From NCBI GenBank assembly GCA_003402315.1, contig QFXI01000023.1:1-64000 (forward strand): a DNA stretch of 64,000 nucleotides. Reading direction: 5' to 3'. This DNA comes from Candidatus Nitrotoga sp. LAW (GTDB taxonomy: Bacteria > Pseudomonadota > Gammaproteobacteria > Burkholderiales > Gallionellaceae). Position numbers and translations under genes: made by a program. Shown here piece after piece: positions 38,867 to 47,977 of the stretch. Under the pieces are notes generated by a model, which worked only from the letters and a program-made list of their open reading frames with translations, made no database searches and had not been told where the DNA came from. Numbering within the stretch: the first letter of the stretch is position 1; the number at the start of each line of letters is the position of its first letter.

Positions 38867-39843
38867 ACATGATCGAGCCCGCACAATTTATCACAGAGGC
38901 GTTACGCGGAACGCTACGCAGTAACGTTGCTATGGGCCGCCATACTAGTTGGCGTGCTGGTGGCCATGCTGAGCGAGTCTATCAACCTGCTGATCTGGCC
39001 GACTTGATCATTTTTCTGCGTACCTTGCCAGCAGACGAGCCGGTGGTCGCGATAGGATTAGGTAGTAATTTGTTGGTCCGTGATGGAGGTCTACGCGGCA
39101 CGGTGCTGCTATTACACGCGGCGCTCACCGAAATGCGTATAGAAACGGATGGATCGATCTATGTACAGGCTGGTGTATCTGGTGGCAAGCTGGCTCGCTT
39201 CGCTGCGAAGCATAACCTAAAAGGTGCGGAATTCTTCGCCGGAATACCTGGCACGCTGGGCGGAATGTTGGCAATGAACGCTGGCTGTTACGGTAGCGAA
39301 ACTTGGAACGTGGTGGCCAATGCACAAACGCTAATGCGCAGCGGAAAATTATTGGAACGTGGGCCGAATGATTATGAAATTGGCTATCGGCATGTTGTGT
39401 TACGCAAGAAGGGTAAATATCTTGAGCACGATAACCACATCCCTAATTCCTTACCTTTTTACCAAGAGGAGTTTTTCGTCGGCGCGAGACTGCGTTTACC
39501 CGCTGGTGACGGCGAAATCGCTCGCCGCGAAATGAAATCGCTGCTATCCAAGCGCATTGCCTCCCAGCCCTTAAACCTACCCAATGCTGGTTCAGTGTTC
39601 CGTAATCCGCCAAACGATTACGCGGCACGCCTGATCGAGCAGTGCGGATTAAAAGGCTTGCAGATCGGGGGCGCGCGCATATCAGAAAAGCACGCCAATT
39701 TTATCGTGAATGTGGGCGGAGCTACGGCAGCAGACATTGAAAATCTGATTAACCAAGTGCAGGCATGTGTGCAACACAAGACCGGTATTTGCCTGCATCA
39801 GGAAGTGCGAATCATAGGCGAATACGCAAACACCCATGAATAA
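38863..39843 (+). CDS. murB: UDP-N-acetylenolpyruvoylglucosamine reductase MurB
   Basis: A 326-residue FAD enzyme reducing UDP-GlcNAc-enolpyruvate to UDP-MurNAc. N-terminal FAD-binding domain: [52 protein letters not shown]-terminal substrate domain [20 protein letters not shown] with the catalytic Ser region. ATG at 38863 overlaps murC; 38869 is also possible. Confidence 0.94.
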   Translation: MNMIEPAQFITEALRGTLRSNVAMGRHTSWRAGGHAERVYQPADLADLIIFLRTLPADEPVVAIGLGSNLLVRDGGLRGTVLLLHAALTEMRIETDGSIYVQAGVSGGKLARFAAKHNLKGAEFFAGIPGTLGGMLAMNAGCYGSETWNVVANAQTLMRSGKLLERGPNDYEIGYRHVVLRKKGKYLEHDNHIPNSLPFYQEEFFVGARLRLPAGDGEIARREMKSLLSKRIASQPLNLPNAGSVFRNPPNDYAARLIEQCGLKGLQIGGARISEKHANFIVNVGGATAADIENLINQVQACVQHKTGICLHQEVRIIGEYANTHE

Positions 39844-40783
39844 CCAATCTCTTTTCCCACACTCTCTGCCCCCCGCACAACATGGAAAAGTTGCGGTCTT
39901 ATATGGCGGGCGCTCCGCCGAGCGCGAAATCTCGCTCAAGAGCGGTGCAGCAGTACTAACCGCGTTACTAAAAAGTGGAATTGATGCCCAGCCATTTGAT
40001 CCTGCGAAACAGGATTTACATGAACTACTGGAGGGTGGTTTTCAACGCGCCTTCATTGCGCTGCACGGACGCTTTGGCGAGGACGGCACGATGCAAGGTG
40101 CACTTGAATTAATGAACATACCCTATACCGGTAGCGGGGTATTAGCTTCAGCGCTAGCCATGGACAAATGGCGCAGCAAACTGGTGTGGCAGGCTGCGGG
40201 ACTGCCTATTCCGGCTTATGAGATGCTCAATGTAGCCAGCGATTTGACCGCAGTAGTGAAGCGACTGGGATTGCCACTATTCATCAAGCCAGCCAATGAA
40301 GGTTCCAGTGTGGGCATCAGTAAAGTAAAAAAAATTAGTGAAATGCAAGCTGCCTATGCAGAAGCGGCGAAACATGACAAATCAGTAATAGCGGAAACAT
40401 TTATTAGCGGGGGCGAATACACGGTTGCTATCCTTGGTGAGCAAGCGCTACCAGTAATTAAGATAGAGCCAGCCAATGAATTTTACGACTATGAGGCAAA
40501 GTACTTACGCAACGATACACGTTATCTGTGCCCCGCTGGCTTGTCGCAAGAAAAAGAGGCTGAGATGCAACACTTGGCACTACAAGGTTTTGCACTGATC
40601 GGGGGAGCCGGCTGGGGACGTGTGGATTTTTTGATGGACGGAGCTGGACAACCGTATTTGCTGGAGGTCAATACCGTGCCGGGCATGACCGACCATAGCT
40701 TGGTACCAATGGCTGCACGTCAGGCCGGAATGAGTTTCGAGCAACTGGTGCTAACCATACTGGAGCTAACCCATGTGGGATAA
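39836..40783 (+). CDS. ddl: D-alanine-D-alanine ligase
   Basis: A 315-residue ATP-grasp ligase making D-Ala-D-Ala for MurF. Signatures: [80 protein letters not shown] and [20 protein letters not shown]. It overlaps murB by 8 nt. Confidence 0.96.
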   Translation: MNNQSLFPHSLPPAQHGKVAVLYGGRSAEREISLKSGAAVLTALLKSGIDAQPFDPAKQDLHELLEGGFQRAFIALHGRFGEDGTMQGALELMNIPYTGSGVLASALAMDKWRSKLVWQAAGLPIPAYEMLNVASDLTAVVKRLGLPLFIKPANEGSSVGISKVKKISEMQAAYAEAAKHDKSVIAETFISGGEYTVAILGEQALPVIKIEPANEFYDYEAKYLRNDTRYLCPAGLSQEKEAEMQHLALQGFALIGGAGWGRVDFLMDGAGQPYLLEVNTVPGMTDHSLVPMAARQAGMSFEQLVLTILELTHVG

Positions 40784-41582
40784 ACCAGAGTCATTACACA
40801 TGATTTCCAGCACGCTATTCGGCATTTGTTTCGTACTGATTTTATATGGCGCGTTGCACTACGCGTTGCATTTGCCAATGTTTGCGCTACGCACTGTATC
40901 TATTAGTACGGCACCACGTCAAGTGGTTCCTGCCCACATTGAGGCCATAGTGCGGAATGAATTGCATGGTAATTTTTTCACTGTAGATCTTGAACAAACG
41001 CGGCAGGCTTTTGAGAGCATCCCCTGGGTGCGTAAAGTAAGTATGCGGCGCCATTTCCCATGGCGGCTGGAAATAAGCTTGGAAGAACATATAGCGCTGG
41101 CGCATTGGAACGAGGCAGGGTTGGTGAGCACCCACGGTGAAGTATTCTCGGCTGAGACAGACAAACTATTGCCAAAATTCATCGGGCAACCCGATAGCGC
41201 AGCCGAAGTGACACAGATGTATGCCGCATTGACTGAGCAGCTTGCACCGCTTAAGCAGGAAATTACAGAAATCAGCTTGTCTCCGCGCCGTTCATGGCGG
41301 TTGCGCCTGAATAACGGCATGCTGCTGGAATTGGGGCGTGAGCAATCAAAGCAGCGCTTGGCGCGCTTTGTGGCGGTGTACCCATACAGCATGGTGCCCA
41401 TGCAACAAAATTACGAATTTTTTCACGCGGGAAAAACCCCGCATCAAAATGGACTGCAACGCAAGGTAGGGTATGTGGATTTACGTTATCGCAACGGTTT
41501 TGCCGCTTACCTGTCGGGTACAGCAAACAGTTTGGGCATGGTCGGGAAAAAAGCGATGTTGGGCGAAGCTAAAAAAAGTTAA
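40773..41582 (+). CDS. ftsQ: Cell division protein FtsQ
   Basis: A 269-residue bitopic protein: short cytoplasmic tail, one membrane helix (about residues 12-32, [20 protein letters not shown]), a POTRA domain ([60 protein letters not shown]) and an FtsQ beta domain. It scaffolds FtsL/FtsB. It overlaps ddl by 11 nt. Confidence 0.93.
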   Translation: MWDKPESLHMISSTLFGICFVLILYGALHYALHLPMFALRTVSISTAPRQVVPAHIEAIVRNELHGNFFTVDLEQTRQAFESIPWVRKVSMRRHFPWRLEISLEEHIALAHWNEAGLVSTHGEVFSAETDKLLPKFIGQPDSAAEVTQMYAALTEQLAPLKQEITEISLSPRRSWRLRLNNGMLLELGREQSKQRLARFVAVYPYSMVPMQQNYEFFHAGKTPHQNGLQRKVGYVDLRYRNGFAAYLSGTANSLGMVGKKAMLGEAKKS

Positions 41583-41599
41583 GGCAGTGGAGAAATGCA

Positions 41600-42835
41600 A
41601 TGGGTAATAGCAGGGAAAACAAGAACTTAATTATAGGACTGGACATCGGTACTTCCAAGATTGTCACTATCGTCGCCGAGGTAAAATCGGAAGGAACCAT
41701 GGAAGTAATCGGCGTAGGAATGCACGAATCCTCCGGCATGAAAAAAGGAATGGTAGTCAATATTGATGCGACAGTAGCGGCGATCCAGCGCGCACTGGGT
41801 GATGCCGAGTTAATGGCTGATTGCAAGATTCGTGAGGTTTACACAGGTATCGCGGGCAGCCATATAAAAAGTTCCAATGCCAATGGCATGGTCAAAATTA
41901 AAGACCGGGAAGTTGCGCAGGCCGACATCGACCGAGCGGTTGAAACCGCCAGCTCGCTGAGCTTGCCTGGCGACCAGCAGATATTGCACATTTTGGAACA
42001 GGAATTCAGCATCGATGGGCAAGGGAATATCAAAAAGCCACTGGGTATGAGCGGTATGCGCCTTGAAGTCGAGGTGCATATCGTTACTGGTGCGGTAGCA
42101 GCGGCACAAAACATCATGAAGTGCGTGCACCGCTGCGGGCTGGAGGTGCAGGAGATGATCCTGCAGCCGCTGGCATCAAGCAAGGCGGTACTGTCGGACG
42201 ACGAAAGAGATTTAGGCGTTTGTTTAGTGGACATCGGTGGCGGTACGACCGATGTGGCGATTTTTACGGGTGGCGCGATTCGTCATACCGCCGTAATTCC
42301 GATTGCGGGCGACCAGATTACGAATGATGTCGCAATGGCTTTGCGCACCCCGACTACCGATGCGGAAGACATCAAAATCAAATATGGCTGCGCTCTGCGC
42401 CAGCTCGCTGACGATGGTTCGATCAGTGTCCCTGGAGTCGGTGAGCGCGGTATTCGTATGTTGTCACGGCAAACCTTAGCGGAGGTTATTGAGCCACGCG
42501 TAGAGGAGCTGTATATGCTAGTGCAGGCTGAGCTGCGCCGCAGTGGATTTGAAAATTTGCTGTCTTCGGGCATCGTCATCACTGGAGGCAGCAGCGCTAT
42601 GCAGGGCATGGTGGAACTGGGTGAGGAAATATTCCATATGCCGGTACGTTTAGGACTGCCGCGCTATATAGGTGGACTGTCTGATGTGGTGAAAACCCCT
42701 CGTTTTTCCACCGGCGTTGGTTTGCTGCTCTATGGATTGGAGCAATACCAACATAATCAGGCGGCACGTCAGCGTTCGAATTCTTTCAGCGAAGTACTAA
42801 GTAGTATGAAAGCATGGTTCAAAGGAAATTTTTAG
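41600..42835 (+). CDS. ftsA: Cell division protein FtsA
   Basis: A 411-residue actin-like ATPase. Phosphate-binding loops LIIGLDIGTSKIVTIVAEVK and CLVDIGGGTTDVAIFTGGAI, the 1C domain (VYTGIAGSHIKSSNANGM), adenosine motif IVITGGSSAMQGMVELGEEI, and an amphipathic C-terminal helix (SSMKAWFKGNF) for membrane attachment. It tethers FtsZ to the membrane. Confidence 0.96.
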   Translation: MGNSRENKNLIIGLDIGTSKIVTIVAEVKSEGTMEVIGVGMHESSGMKKGMVVNIDATVAAIQRALGDAELMADCKIREVYTGIAGSHIKSSNANGMVKIKDREVAQADIDRAVETASSLSLPGDQQILHILEQEFSIDGQGNIKKPLGMSGMRLEVEVHIVTGAVAAAQNIMKCVHRCGLEVQEMILQPLASSKAVLSDDERDLGVCLVDIGGGTTDVAIFTGGAIRHTAVIPIAGDQITNDVAMALRTPTTDAEDIKIKYGCALRQLADDGSISVPGVGERGIRMLSRQTLAEVIEPRVEELYMLVQAELRRSGFENLLSSGIVITGGSSAMQGMVELGEEIFHMPVRLGLPRYIGGLSDVVKTPRFSTGVGLLLYGLEQYQHNQAARQRSNSFSEVLSSMKAWFKGNF

Positions 42836-42914
42836 CAAAATAGTTTCTAGCTGGATACAACCAAATGGCTCATCAGGTGTTTGAATTTATATTGTCAACA
42901 ACAAGGGGAAAACA

Positions 42915-44072
42915 ATGTTTGAAATCGAGAACGTACAACTTCAGGACGCGGTAATTAAGGTTATAGGCGTAGGCGGCTGCGGCGGCAATGCCGTGGACCA
43001 TATGATCGAGAAAGGCGTACAGGGTGTAGAGTTCATCGTCATTAATACCGATGCCCAAGCGCTCAACCGCAACAAAGCGCGCACTCAATTACAAATAGGT
43101 GCCACTATTACCAGGGGATTAGGTGCAGGGGCAATTCCGGACGTTGGACGAGCCGCTGCCGAGGAAGATCGCGAGCGCATTGCCGATTTGATCCAGGGTG
43201 CCAATATGATATTTATCACTGCAGGCATGGGTGGCGGCACAGGTACCGGGGCGGCACCCATAGTAGCCCAGATAGCCAAGGAAATGGACATCCTCACCGT
43301 GGCGGTGGTGACCAAACCGTTTCTTCACGAAGGTAAGCGCATGCGTTTAGCGCATGCTGGCATCGAAGCGCTGTGCGAATCGGTGGACTCACTCATCATC
43401 GTACCAAATGAAAAGCTGATGACCGTGCTAGGCGAAGATACTAGTTTACTGGATGCATTCAGCGCCTCCAACAGTGTGTTACAAGGCGCAGTAGCAGGCA
43501 TTGCCGAGGTAATTAATGTACCCGGCCTGATGAATGTAGACTTTGCCGATGTACGCACTCTTATGTCTGAAAACGGTATGGCGATGATGGGATCGGCTAC
43601 TGCCTCTGGATCGGATCGCGCCAAAGTTGCGGCAGAACGGGCCATGTCCAGCCCTTTGCTGGAGGACGTTAATTTAGCAGGCGCACGCGGTGTACTGATC
43701 AATATCAGCTCCAGTAGCAAACTCACCTTGAGGGAATTCAAGGAAATTACCAATAGTGTGCAATTTGCCATTGAAGAAGCCACCGTAATAGTTGGCTCTG
43801 TGTTTGATGAGAGCATGGGTGACGAACTGCGAGTAACCATTGTGGCAACTGGCTTGGGCTCGCCACTGGAACGTAAGCAAGTTAAGCCGGAACTTGTTTA
43901 TGGGAAACGCACAGGCACGCATAATGAACCAATCTTCGTGGGCAATTTTAAAGAGCTTGAAATGCCTGCGGTAATACGTAATGGCCGTCACCGCGAAGCA
44001 GTCGAGGCGATGAAACAATCCGGTGTAGACACGCTGGACATTCCGTCCTTTCTGCGCAAACAGGCCGATTAA
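42915..44072 (+). CDS. ftsZ: Cell division GTPase FtsZ
   Basis: A 385-residue tubulin homologue. GTP-binding: VIGVGGCGGNAVDHMI, the tubulin signature GMGGGTGTGAAPIVAQIAKE and the T7 catalytic loop NVDFADVRTLMSENGMAMMG. The conserved C-terminal peptide LDIPSFLRKQAD binds FtsA and other partners. AAGGGGAA lies at good spacing before the ATG. An 80-nt gap after ftsA leaves room for an extra promoter. Confidence 0.98.
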   Translation: MFEIENVQLQDAVIKVIGVGGCGGNAVDHMIEKGVQGVEFIVINTDAQALNRNKARTQLQIGATITRGLGAGAIPDVGRAAAEEDRERIADLIQGANMIFITAGMGGGTGTGAAPIVAQIAKEMDILTVAVVTKPFLHEGKRMRLAHAGIEALCESVDSLIIVPNEKLMTVLGEDTSLLDAFSASNSVLQGAVAGIAEVINVPGLMNVDFADVRTLMSENGMAMMGSATASGSDRAKVAAERAMSSPLLEDVNLAGARGVLINISSSSKLTLREFKEITNSVQFAIEEATVIVGSVFDESMGDELRVTIVATGLGSPLERKQVKPELVYGKRTGTHNEPIFVGNFKELEMPAVIRNGRHREAVEAMKQSGVDTLDIPSFLRKQAD

Positions 44073-44267
44073 TACCGTTCTTGAAGTGCGACCCCCATCC
44101 TTTTCAGCCGTTGCAATCAAAGGACCGTAAAGTAGCGGACGGCAAATTTTTTCAATGAAAGGCAGCGATTTGCTTCAAGAACACTGCACAACATTAGTAT
44201 AAATCAGTGCCAGAATGAACTATGTTAAAATCAAAAACGAAATTATTTATAACTTTCTTAAAGCAAC

Positions 44268-45179
44268 ATGGTTAAGCAACGTACATTAAAAAATTCGGTG
44301 CATGCTACTGGAGTAGGGCTACATACTGGTGAGCGGGTTAATCTTACTTTGTCTCCCGCCCCGGCAAACAGTGGCATTGTATTTCGCCGGGTGGATGTTA
44401 TACCAATGGTAGTAATACGCGCTGAAGCGCATACAGTACATGATACCCGCCTGTCCACCTGTCTGGAAGTAAACGGTACCCGTGTAGCCACTATTGAACA
44501 CCTAATGTCTGCTTTTGCCGGGCTTGGCGTGGACAACGCCTTTGTTGATTTGACTAGCACAGAAGTACCAATTATGGATGGTAGCGCCGGGACATTTATT
44601 TTCCTTTTGCAATCCGCGGGCATCATCGAACAATCTGCGGCAAAGAAATTCATCCGCATCAAAAAAATAATAGAAATCAAGGATGGTGACAAGTGGGTAC
44701 GCTTCGAACCATTTAACGGTTATAAACTTAACATCACTATTAATTTTTCCCATCCTGTGTTTGCCTCTACCAAACAGCATGTGACGATAGATCTAGGGGA
44801 ACACTCTTATATCAAAGAAGTGAGCCGCGCCCGCACCTTCGGTTTCATGCATGACGTTGAGAATATGCGAGCTCAAGGATTGGCGTTGGGTGGCAATTTA
44901 GACAATGCCATCATGATGGATGAATACCGCGTCATCAACCCAGATGGGCTGCGCTTTGAAGACGAGTTTGTCAAGCACAAAATTTTAGATGCTATTGGCG
45001 ACCTATATTTGCTCGGACATCCATTGATCGGCGCTTTCTCTGGTTATAAATCTGGCCATGCCCTCAACAATGCCTTGCTACGCACCTTGCTTGCTGATGA
45101 ACAGGCGTGGGAATTCGTAACTTTCAACAAGGCCGAGGAAGCACCGGCATTCCTGCGCTTACAATTGCAAACTGCCTAA
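44268..45179 (+). CDS. lpxC: UDP-3-O-acyl-GlcNAc deacetylase LpxC
   Basis: A 303-residue zinc enzyme for the committed step of lipid A synthesis. N-terminal [20 protein letters not shown], zinc ligand His in [20 protein letters not shown], and the C-terminal catalytic motif [10 protein letters not shown]. It follows ftsZ after 195 nt, the common proteobacterial arrangement, and shows that the cell has an LPS outer membrane. Confidence 0.96.
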   Translation: MVKQRTLKNSVHATGVGLHTGERVNLTLSPAPANSGIVFRRVDVIPMVVIRAEAHTVHDTRLSTCLEVNGTRVATIEHLMSAFAGLGVDNAFVDLTSTEVPIMDGSAGTFIFLLQSAGIIEQSAAKKFIRIKKIIEIKDGDKWVRFEPFNGYKLNITINFSHPVFASTKQHVTIDLGEHSYIKEVSRARTFGFMHDVENMRAQGLALGGNLDNAIMMDEYRVINPDGLRFEDEFVKHKILDAIGDLYLLGHPLIGAFSGYKSGHALNNALLRTLLADEQAWEFVTFNKAEEAPAFLRLQLQTA

Positions 45180-45278
45180 TTCGTCATCAGGCAGTCACTT
45201 TTCGACCCATCTTCAACAAGCGCAACAAGAATGTAAGAGGCGTTAAATTCACCTACTCAATCGCTAAAGGTAAATACT

Positions 45279-45479
45279 TTGCTCATTCTGCGTCTACTGC
45301 TCGTCCTAGTCGCTCTTTTCATTGTCTTTTCCGTCGGGGCGTATATGGTTACCCACAATCGCCGCTATCTAAACCTAGCCTGGCAAATAGTGCGCTTCGT
45401 AATTTTTATGCTGTTAATATTTGCCGTACTATTTTTATTAGAACGTTATGTTTTAATAGGCTGGCACATTTTTGTTTAG
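45279..45479 (+). CDS. Small two-helix membrane protein
   Basis: A 66-residue protein with two hydrophobic segments (LRLLLVLVALFIVFSVGAYM and QIVRFVIFMLLIFAVLFLLE) separated by a basic loop THNRRYLNLAW. The start is TTG at 45279. The ribosome site is weak (TAAAGGTAAATA). It lies 100 nt after lpxC on the same strand. I do not recognise the family. The downstream 240 bp to the next gene hold nothing clear. Confidence 0.55.
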   Translation: MLILRLLLVLVALFIVFSVGAYMVTHNRRYLNLAWQIVRFVIFMLLIFAVLFLLERYVLIGWHIFV

Positions 45480-45720
45480 GGTTAGTCAGCACCACAAAAC
45501 CACATAAATTTAAAAAAACTTCCCAAGAACACATGCTTCAGCCGAAGCCAGATCAAAAACTAATCCGGGTAAACAAACATTACAAGGAGCGTAAAGCAAA
45601 CTAGCATTATTCTGTTGAATGCTATAAGCGTATATTAAACCTATTGGTTTCTATAAGAAATCGTATACTCAAATCAAAACTTAGCCGATCCTCGACATGA
45701 AAAGTCAAGAATTAGAGAAC

Positions 45721-46122
45721 TCAATGTACGGAATTTTCAGAACCCTTATCAAAATGTTGCACAAACTTTGCAGCAGCCTTGAGCACGTCGTCGAGAGGAA
45801 TGATAAATGTTAGTTCAACCTCACCCATAAATACCCGCACAGCACATTCAGTAGTGGTTCGGCCAATGGCTAATTCGATATGCTGCGCAGGAAGCGCACT
45901 TTTAGGTCCAGACCAAGATTTTACTTTTAAATCCGGCTCTTTTGCCCATTTCGATGCAAGTCCAAGAACTGGATATATCAAAGCATTCAATCCTTCCGGA
46001 TTAATAATAAACTCTGTTTCAGCGCCATTAGTATCTGTTAATGCAAGACAAATGACATTACTTGCATCGGTAGGGTATGTTCGAACTGAAGCTATTGGTC
46101 TTAATGGTTTTTCGTTTGACAT
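45721..46122 (-). CDS. Conserved-looking soluble protein of unknown function
   Basis: A 133-residue protein with no signal peptide and no membrane segment, beginning MSNEKPLRPIASVRTYPTDA. It has alternating beta-type stretches (ICLALTDTNGAETEFIINPE, HIELAIGRTTTECAVRVFMG) and a C-terminal amphipathic helix (DDVLKAAAKFVQHF). AGGAAAAAA precedes the ATG. I do not recognise a family. It is transcribed toward lpxC. Confidence 0.6.
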   Translation of the reverse strand: MSNEKPLRPIASVRTYPTDASNVICLALTDTNGAETEFIINPEGLNALIYPVLGLASKWAKEPDLKVKSWSGPKSALPAQHIELAIGRTTTECAVRVFMGEVELTFIIPLDDVLKAAAKFVQHFDKGSENSVH

Positions 46123-46376
46123 TTTTTTCCTAACAACAGAAGTGTTAATTTAACTTTTAATATTTAGTTGATAACGCCTCGCCACGAACACAACCGCGAA
46201 GAGATACCACTAGGAGTGAAATATTCAAACCAGAATTTAAGCGTTAGTATTATATTGTCTCTACGCTAGGCACACAATGCTGTTTGTAGGGAATGCTTGC
46301 ATAGGAAATGTCTTTTGGATATACTCACTTAATAAGTAACAATGGTTATTTTCAATAACGACAAAGGAGTAATACC

Positions 46377-46487
46377 ATGGAAGTATTGGTTCCCATAATG
46401 ATTTTCGGCGTTGGCATTATTATCGCCACAACTTTGGCTGGTTTAGGTATTCAACGGGTTGTAGAAAGTCAAAAGGGTAATAAATAA
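46377..46487 (+). CDS. 36-residue single-helix membrane protein
   Basis: ATG at 46377 with AAAGGAG 8 nt upstream opens a 36-codon frame: acidic start MEVLVPIM, one hydrophobic helix (about residues 4-26: IFGVGIIIATTLAGLG) and a charged tail (VVESQKGNK). Such tiny helices are common accessory subunits of respiratory complexes. It lies 120 nt before the stand-alone heme-copper oxidase domain protein on the same strand, which is the main reason to think it belongs to this locus. Function unknown. Confidence 0.6.
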   Translation: MEVLVPIMIFGVGIIIATTLAGLGIQRVVESQKGNK

Positions 46488-46607
46488 ATATTATCCAACT
46501 TCTATAATAAATTCTCAAAACGACAAGAACACTTCTCCTGTTATTCGCATAGGCACGGCCGTATGTAGCCGTGCTTTCGTTATTGAAGCGCCACGCCCAC
46601 ACTTCCC

Positions 46608-47126
46608 ATGCATTTAAACAACACTGAATTTCCCCACTTAATTAAGTTCTTGGTAGTTTCCACAATTTCTTTTTTTTTCGGTGCAATGCATGGCATGTTG
46701 CAGGTAATTCCATCCATACGAGCCTGGCTGGATTCTATTGGTAGCCCTTACGGTGGCCCTGGGCACATGATAGATCCCCTGGCACATGCACACATAAACT
46801 TAATCGGAGGGCTAGTAATATTAGCAATGGGAACCATGTATTATTTGTTGCCCATTATTAGCGGAAAGACAATCTACTCTTTGCGCTTGATAAATCACTC
46901 GTTTTGGTGGACAACAATAGGGGTGTTTTATTTTTATACTACGCAAGTGGTATTTGGCATATTGGAAGGAAATTTATTACTAGACAATAATCTACAAGCC
47001 ATGGCACAAGTACACCGCTTTTATGGACCCATCGTAGCCAGTGCAGGAATGATCATGGCGACAGGTTTTTGCATCTATCTTGCTAACGTCTTATTCACAC
47101 TTAAAAATAAAGACCGGAATCCTTAA
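46608..47126 (+). CDS. Stand-alone C-terminal domain of heme-copper oxidase subunit I (first copy)
   Basis: A 172-residue protein with four membrane segments. The segment DPLAHAHINLIGGLVILAMG (His60 and His62) followed by YYLLPIISGKTIYSLRLINH matches the helix IX/X region of C-family subunit I; compare HAHLALLGFST and LYSLTLGNLHFW in the oxidase at 57789-59198. The HxH pair in a full oxidase ligates both hemes. The upstream helices with the copper ligands and catalytic Tyr are absent, so it cannot be an oxidase by itself. It might bind one heme or pair with another subunit. It resembles the gene at 63461-63973 at the other flank of the locus. Confidence 0.75.
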   Translation: MHLNNTEFPHLIKFLVVSTISFFFGAMHGMLQVIPSIRAWLDSIGSPYGGPGHMIDPLAHAHINLIGGLVILAMGTMYYLLPIISGKTIYSLRLINHSFWWTTIGVFYFYTTQVVFGILEGNLLLDNNLQAMAQVHRFYGPIVASAGMIMATGFCIYLANVLFTLKNKDRNP

Positions 47127-47139
47127 GAGCTGTTTATTG

Positions 47140-47568
47140 CTAAGGCGATAAATTCAACGGAAAGCGCAGAACCCCTTCAACGCCGTTGCGTTTCATCTGC
47201 ACCTGTAACACGGACCTAGTTCCTGGAGCCACTTTCGCCGCCCTGCGGTAAACACCTACTTCCCCATCTTGTATTGCCTGTATCCATTGGTCTTGGTCGT
47301 CAGTGCGCACCGAAACCATAACATCATGAATCGGCCCACGTTTACCAGTCACTATCACCAAAAACTCGTTCACCCCAGGACGCGGTGGGCTGGGCCTGGA
47401 TTCGACTCGTACCTCCGCATCCTGCCATTTTTGCGGTTGCGTATCAGCAACTCGGTCTCCACCACATGCTACTAATAGCACCAAAAAAAATAGCTTAATG
47501 TGTTTTACGTTTGTGCTCCGCAGTAAGTTAACCGCGGGATACAAATTATTTTTCTGCATTGAGTTCAT
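47140..47568 (-). CDS. FixH/YtkA-like lipoprotein
   Basis: About 142 residues from the ATG at 47568, which overlaps the end of the preceding gene. After a basic start there is a hydrophobic stretch with a lipobox (FFLVLLVACGG), then a beta-sandwich-type domain: RPSPPRPGVNEFLVIVTGKR, GPIHDVMVSVRTDD, VLQVQMKRNGVEGVLRFPLN. The pattern 'GxNxFxVxVxxxxGPxxDVxVxV' resembles the FixH/YtkA domain found in cbb3-oxidase assembly and copper proteins. Last of four genes with ccoG, which supports an assembly role. The family call is tentative. Confidence 0.6.
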   Translation of the reverse strand: MNSMQKNNLYPAVNLLRSTNVKHIKLFFLVLLVACGGDRVADTQPQKWQDAEVRVESRPSPPRPGVNEFLVIVTGKRGPIHDVMVSVRTDDQDQWIQAIQDGEVGVYRRAAKVAPGTRSVLQVQMKRNGVEGVLRFPLNLSP

Positions 47569-47977
47569 GGGATTGTTCTTTATTATTTTTGTCTGAATCC
47601 AACGTACCGCCAATCGACGATCCATATAGATTAACCATGAACCGAACAAAAGCACTTCCGGCTGCAACATAAAACAAAGCAATGATGAACCCCCAGTCTA
47701 CCCAAGGGCGCTCATCACCCGGGCGGAGACCCCAAAAAGGGAAACTCAAACCTACCGCAACCAGTAACACCGCAACAGTCACTCCTATAAACCAATAGGG
47801 TATTTTTTTTTGCGATTCCGGAATGGTTTCTACCAGCTCCCAATCTTCAAGCCCGCGTTTAGCCATACGTTCTTCATCAGAAGCATAGCCAAAACAATCG
47901 TCCGGCTTCTCGCCCCAGCGCGGCTCATCTACTTTCGATAAACCTTGAGCTTTTTCACCAATATCGCTAGCGATCAT
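47546..47977 (-). CDS. Membrane protein with PFWGLRP motif, paralogue of the 56106-56771 product
   Basis: A 143-residue protein: hydrophilic N-terminal half (DEPRWGEKPDDCFGYASDEE, GLEDWELVETIPESQKKIPY), then two membrane helices. The core WFIGVTVAVLLVAVGLSFPF then WGLRP, then WVDWGFIIALFYVA, parallels TTIPLWGQRP and WWDKGYTIDLFYLTMFFLGV in the 221-residue protein of the main oxidase operon. No heme motif or known family. It overlaps ccoG by 4 nt. Probably a membrane subunit or assembly protein of this oxidase system (inference). Confidence 0.65.
   Translation of the reverse strand: MIASDIGEKAQGLSKVDEPRWGEKPDDCFGYASDEERMAKRGLEDWELVETIPESQKKIPYWFIGVTVAVLLVAVGLSFPFWGLRPGDERPWVDWGFIIALFYVAAGSAFVRFMVNLYGSSIGGTLDSDKNNKEQSHELNAEK

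Noticed and set aside
45107-45604. 165-codon frame overlapping the end of lpxC and the small membrane protein
   Set aside because: It starts inside lpxC in another frame, has low-complexity basic composition and conflicts with the better-supported 66-residue membrane protein.
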